A stretch of 64,000 bases of DNA from Trinickia symbiotica (GTDB taxonomy: Bacteria; Pseudomonadota; Gammaproteobacteria; Burkholderiales; Burkholderiaceae), in contig NZ_PTIR01000007.1 in assembly GCF_002934455.1 (NCBI RefSeq), forward strand, positions 219,656-283,655. Reading direction: 5' to 3'. The notes beneath the pieces are model-generated. The model was not told the origin of the DNA. It saw only the letters and a list, made by a program, of their open reading frames with translations, and searched no databases. The translations under genes and the position numbers were made by a program. Of this stretch, positions 61,744-64,000 are shown in pieces. Every line of letters begins with the position of its first letter. Position 1 is the stretch's first letter.

Positions 61744-62931
61744 ATGTCACTTCCCACCAATTTCGTTGCTGATCTCGAATGCCCCCTGCTCACCGAGATC
61801 GTCGCTGAGTTGCAACGCAAAAATCGAAAACCTAAGTCGACGTTTCTTGCCCTCAGAAACGAAGTCGCGCCAGCCGATCTGTACTGCTACTTCCGCGCTC
61901 GATTCGGTGTTCCGAATGGCCCGCAAAACCTCTTGCGGAATGACAGCTCGGAGAATTTGATCCACTGGGAGTGGATGCTACGGATGTCTACTGGTTGGGT
62001 GCTGTTCCAGGGGATGAACTTCTGAACCGCCGTTGTCCTTATTGACGTCCCTGGCATCAGCCAGGCGGACATGCCAGATCTTGCCACCCAGATCAAGGCT
62101 GACTTTGCGAGTCACGGCCAGCAGATGGCTCAGTTGCGAAAGTCGCTCGAGGACTGGACCGAATTCGTGAATCCGTATCAGCGAATCCGTAGTTCAGTCG
62201 ACTCGCTCCTCCGCGAACTCAACGCTTTGAATCTTCGACCCGAGGACGACGCAATGCCCGACATCGCAAGCGTCGAGCAGGTGCTTAACAACGACTGGTC
62301 TGACGTGGCCACTAGGTATTCGAAGGGCCTTGGCCTGTGCTTCGGCATCCGATCGATGCTTCCGGTAATGGCCGAAGCTTTCGTCAATCTCCTGCTATTC
62401 GCTCTCATGCGGCCCGAGCTAAAGTCCAATCAGAGGCTGCGAGACAACACGATCCGCCAACCCATCGACATTAGGATCATGAATCTGTCGGTGACCTGCA
62501 CGGGCTTCGAATCTCAGGTGGACTACAAGCACGCAGCGTTCAGGGCGTATCACACGCTGGTGAATGAGAGAAACGACCTGCTTCATGGCAATGTCGTGCT
62601 TGAGCAACTCAAGTTCAACGAGGTGTATTTCAACGGCCGCGTGCCCGTCTTCAAGCAGTACCGATCGCTATGGGAGCGCACCGTCGGCGTTGATATTCAG
62701 GCTGTTGGGCTGCACCGTCTGGCAAACGAAGTCCAAGTCGTAAACAATATGGTGACTCAGTTGAAGACACACCTGACCCCGGCGACACGCGAGCACATCG
62801 AACGCGTGTCCGAGCAACGCAACCTTGCCCTCGACGAAGGGAGAGGCAAGTTCGGTGTGCTGTTCTCCGGGCGCCTCGTCGACATGTTCGCGCCTGACGA
62901 CGATGAAGCCGACCCGAATACTGCGGCCTGA
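61744..62931 (+). pseudogene. HEPN-motif gene interrupted by one in-frame TGA
   Basis: One reading frame of 396 codons is cut only by TGA at 62023-62025. The first part (MSLPTNFVADLECPLLTEIV ... MSTGWVLFQGMNF) and the part after the stop (TAVVLIDVPGISQADMPDLA ...) read as a single protein. Codon 94 would be arginine (CGA) or tryptophan (TGG) with one base change. The second part could restart at ATG 62071 (286 residues), though its ribosome-binding site is weak. In it RNDLLH at residues 167-172, in the context VNERNDLLHGNV, fits the R-x4-H catalytic motif of HEPN ribonucleases with the usual polar residue after arginine. A defence or toxin role is inferred. Confidence 0.6.
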
Positions 62932-62979
62932 CGCGGGGGCGATCGGGCTAGACACGTTCCCGAATCGATAACCAGAACA
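62932..62979. other. Short spacer before a phage-type remnant
   Basis: Nothing is recognised between the HEPN-motif gene stop and the minus-strand replication-protein fragment. Confidence 0.3.
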
Positions 62980-63145
62980 CACCTAATTCCTGACGCCAGA
63001 ACACCTCACACCGATCCAGCGACGCATCGACAGACGGAAGCGACAAACGACAACCCCGCGACTGGTCCAGTAGCGCATTTCGTTGAGCTTATGCGAGGCG
63101 AAATCCTTCGTGATGTATTTCGCCAGATAGCTAGCCAGCATGTGA
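62980..63145 (-). pseudogene. Fragment of a filamentous-phage-type replication initiator
   Basis: The minus strand reads SLRHMLASYLAKYITKDFAS then HKLNEMRYWTSRGVVV, followed by about 20 unrelated residues and a stop near 62982. The YLAKYITKDF...R-YW-SRG pattern is that of the C-terminal part of rolling-circle replication proteins of inovirus-like phages (RstA type), where a pair of tyrosine-lysine residues sits before a SRG motif. The upstream part is missing or out of frame. It suggests a former filamentous prophage in the accessory region. Confidence 0.45.
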
Positions 63146-63401
63146 CGCAAACTCTGGGGTGAGCATGAGATGATTATCCATATAGCCGTGCTTCACCGAA
63201 CGACCGTTTTCGAAAACCCTAACTGACCGCTTTGGGTCGAGGCCTGTCGTCCGCGAGTCGGACGGCGGGTGGCGCCGAACCGAGGGCATCGTCGGTCTGT
63301 GACCGGCCAAGAAGTGACGTTCAAATAATGCCGCGATTGGACGCTGAAGCGTCGGTAGCACATCGAAAGCAGTCACTGAATTTGGCAATTTCGGTGACGG
63401 G
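63146..63401. other. Accessory stretch without a supported gene
   Basis: A frame on the minus strand crosses this stretch (ending near 63131) but has an arginine/proline-rich shadow-like composition. No family, ribosome-binding site or repeat is recognised. Confidence 0.35.
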
Positions 63402-63797
63402 TCATCGGCCAAAACGGCTGTTGGGCGACGACACCAGCGTCCGCTTACCCGCTGATAGCGGGCAATTGTGAGCGCATGGTGGAAGCGACGAAACAAGTTC
63501 GAAAAGGACGCCCTGGTCGGCGAGCACATTATTGCACGCGATTTTGACCGCGTCGATTTCGAGCGTGCCCGCGCGCCCCTTGCACTCCACCCACCATTGG
63601 CGCGCGACGATCTGGCCATCGTGATCGGGGACATAGAAGCGGGCCTTGAGGTCGCGGCCGCCATCGGCAGTGCCGACGCCGATGCCACCCACGCGCCACT
63701 CAATATCCCGGGCGCCAATACCGTCAAGCAGCCAAAACAGGCATTCCTCGAGCGCATGCCCCTTCAGTTCGTCGTAAGCGCTAAATCTGCCCCACAT
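63402..63797 (-). CDS. PD-(D/E)XK nuclease-like protein, C-terminally truncated
   Basis: A 131-residue frame from ATG 63797 (MWGRFSAYDELKGHALEECL). A PD-(D/E)XK (Mrr-like) core is visible: the acidic residue in TADGGRDLKARFYV and the E-x-K pair in QWWVECKGRAGTLEIDAVKI, followed by the NNVLAD helix. After that point the sequence turns into VLFELVSSLPPCAHNCPLSA, which lacks the strand and helices that complete the fold in relatives, so the gene seems cut off. It is divergent from the gene at 63867, and two GTTACCGGGTAAC palindromes lie between. It could be a remnant of a restriction or defence nuclease. Confidence 0.55.
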   Translation of the reverse strand: MWGRFSAYDELKGHALEECLFWLLDGIGARDIEWRVGGIGVGTADGGRDLKARFYVPDHDGQIVARQWWVECKGRAGTLEIDAVKIACNNVLADQGVLFELVSSLPPCAHNCPLSAGKRTLVSSPNSRFGR

Positions 63798-63810
63798 CGT
63801 TAGGTTTCGC

Positions 63811-63823
63811 GTTACCGGGTAAC
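63811..63823. promoter_or_regulatory. Operator-like palindrome GTTACCGGGTAAC, copy 1
   Basis: A perfect 13-base palindrome (GTTACC-G-GGTAAC), 14 bases upstream of the nuclease-like start on the minus strand. An identical copy begins 29 bases to the right. Spacing and position between divergent genes suggest a repressor site. Confidence 0.7.
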
Positions 63824-63839
63824 ATCTTTCGAATCGATA

Positions 63840-63852
63840 GTTACCGGGTAAC
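63840..63852. promoter_or_regulatory. Operator-like palindrome GTTACCGGGTAAC, copy 2
   Basis: Second exact copy, 15 bases before the ATG at 63867. The centre-to-centre distance of 29 bases is close to three helical turns, so two dimers would bind the same face of the DNA. Confidence 0.7.
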
Positions 63853-63866
63853 GAGGGAGATGGGAG

Positions 63867-64000
63867 ATGACACAAACGACGGCACAACGGCAAGCGGCTT
63901 ATCGAGCAAGGCGCGACACGGCAGGCAAGGATGGCAACGGTGATCGACGTCTGGATATGTGGGTGAGCACGGAGGCGTATCTTGCTCTGACGCGGTTAGC
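63867..64000 (+). CDS. Small putative DNA-binding protein (runs off the window)
   Basis: The first 44 codons of a gene starting MTQTTAQRQAAYRARRDTAG, then RRLDMWVSTEAYLALTRLA at the window edge, with GAGGGAG before the ATG. The basic N-terminus followed by a strand (RRLDMWVS) and helix (TEAYLALTRLA) resembles ribbon-helix-helix-type regulators common on Burkholderia mobile elements. The two palindromes at its promoter would be natural self-regulatory sites. The C-terminal part is outside the window. Confidence 0.6.
   Translation, partial: MTQTTAQRQAAYRARRDTAGKDGNGDRRLDMWVSTEAYLALTRL

Noticed and set aside
62023..62025. The in-frame TGA read as selenocysteine
   Set aside because: No SECIS-like hairpin was evident just downstream, and a CGA or TGG to TGA change explains it more simply.

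Overview
The window is a high-GC chromosomal segment from a Burkholderiaceae bacterium (Burkholderia sensu lato: Paraburkholderia, Caballeronia or Trinickia-like). This rests on the gene order two-component system / recA-recX / sucC-sucD / TerC / type IV pilin / PglL-type ligase, a DUF4148 protein, and the protein families seen; I could not run a species-level comparison. Coding is dense and typical of a chromosome up to about 53.2 kb. After that it becomes an accessory region with an insertion sequence, orphan genes and broken genes.

Layout. (1) 1-6.6 kb: glycolate utilisation. glcD-glcE-glcF-glcG-glcB lie on the minus strand (glcB runs off the left edge) and glcC is divergent. Two identical copies of the palindrome TGGTCATACCA sit in the divergent region. 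(2) 7.3-9.9 kb: ltnD-otnI-denD, part of the C4 sugar-acid (threonate/erythronate) pathway, without its kinase and decarboxylase. (3) 10.2-11.9 kb: a secreted DUF4148 protein, an HtrA-like protease and a 41-residue lipoprotein with six consecutive histidines. (4) 12.2-16.9 kb: a GntR regulator followed by an MDR dehydrogenase, then a tightly overlapping thioesterase / VOC protein / acyl-CoA synthetase unit. (5) 17.2-20.1 kb: a chemoreceptor, a small partner gene and YceH.

(6) 20.3-27.7 kb: the most interesting intact locus. A HutC-type GntR regulator with its own palindromic operator is translationally joined to an operon encoding an AprA-like flavoprotein, an AprB-like 4Fe-4S protein, a three-part ABC importer whose binding protein carries an extra NosL-like C-terminal domain, a HEAT-repeat protein and a DUF971 protein. 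Together they look like a dedicated uptake-plus-redox system for an unknown, possibly sulfur-containing, compound.

(7) 27.7-29.9 kb: a small accessory patch next to the 3' end of tRNA-Met, with an antitoxin, its frameshifted DUF4258 toxin and a lipoprotein remnant. (8) 30.0-44.4 kb: core genes (MHS transporter, two-component system, recA with a LexA box, recX, sucCD, TerC, pilin, PglL, and an MHYT-GGDEF-EAL protein). (9) 44.5-45.5 kb: an Xre-RES toxin-antitoxin pair with a palindrome over its -10 box. (10) 45.8-53.2 kb: moaC, a GntR regulator, a YheT hydrolase, an NTF2-like protein, waaF, a zinc-finger protein, ilvE and azlCD.

(11) 53.3-64 kb: an accessory region. It contains a decayed DUF1016 gene, a complete IS66-family element (2445 bp with an 8-bp target duplication), several orphan genes, a HEPN-motif gene split by one in-frame TGA, a fragment of a phage-type replication protein, and a divergent pair (truncated PD-(D/E)XK nuclease and a small putative DNA-binding protein) separated by two copies of GTTACCGGGTAAC.
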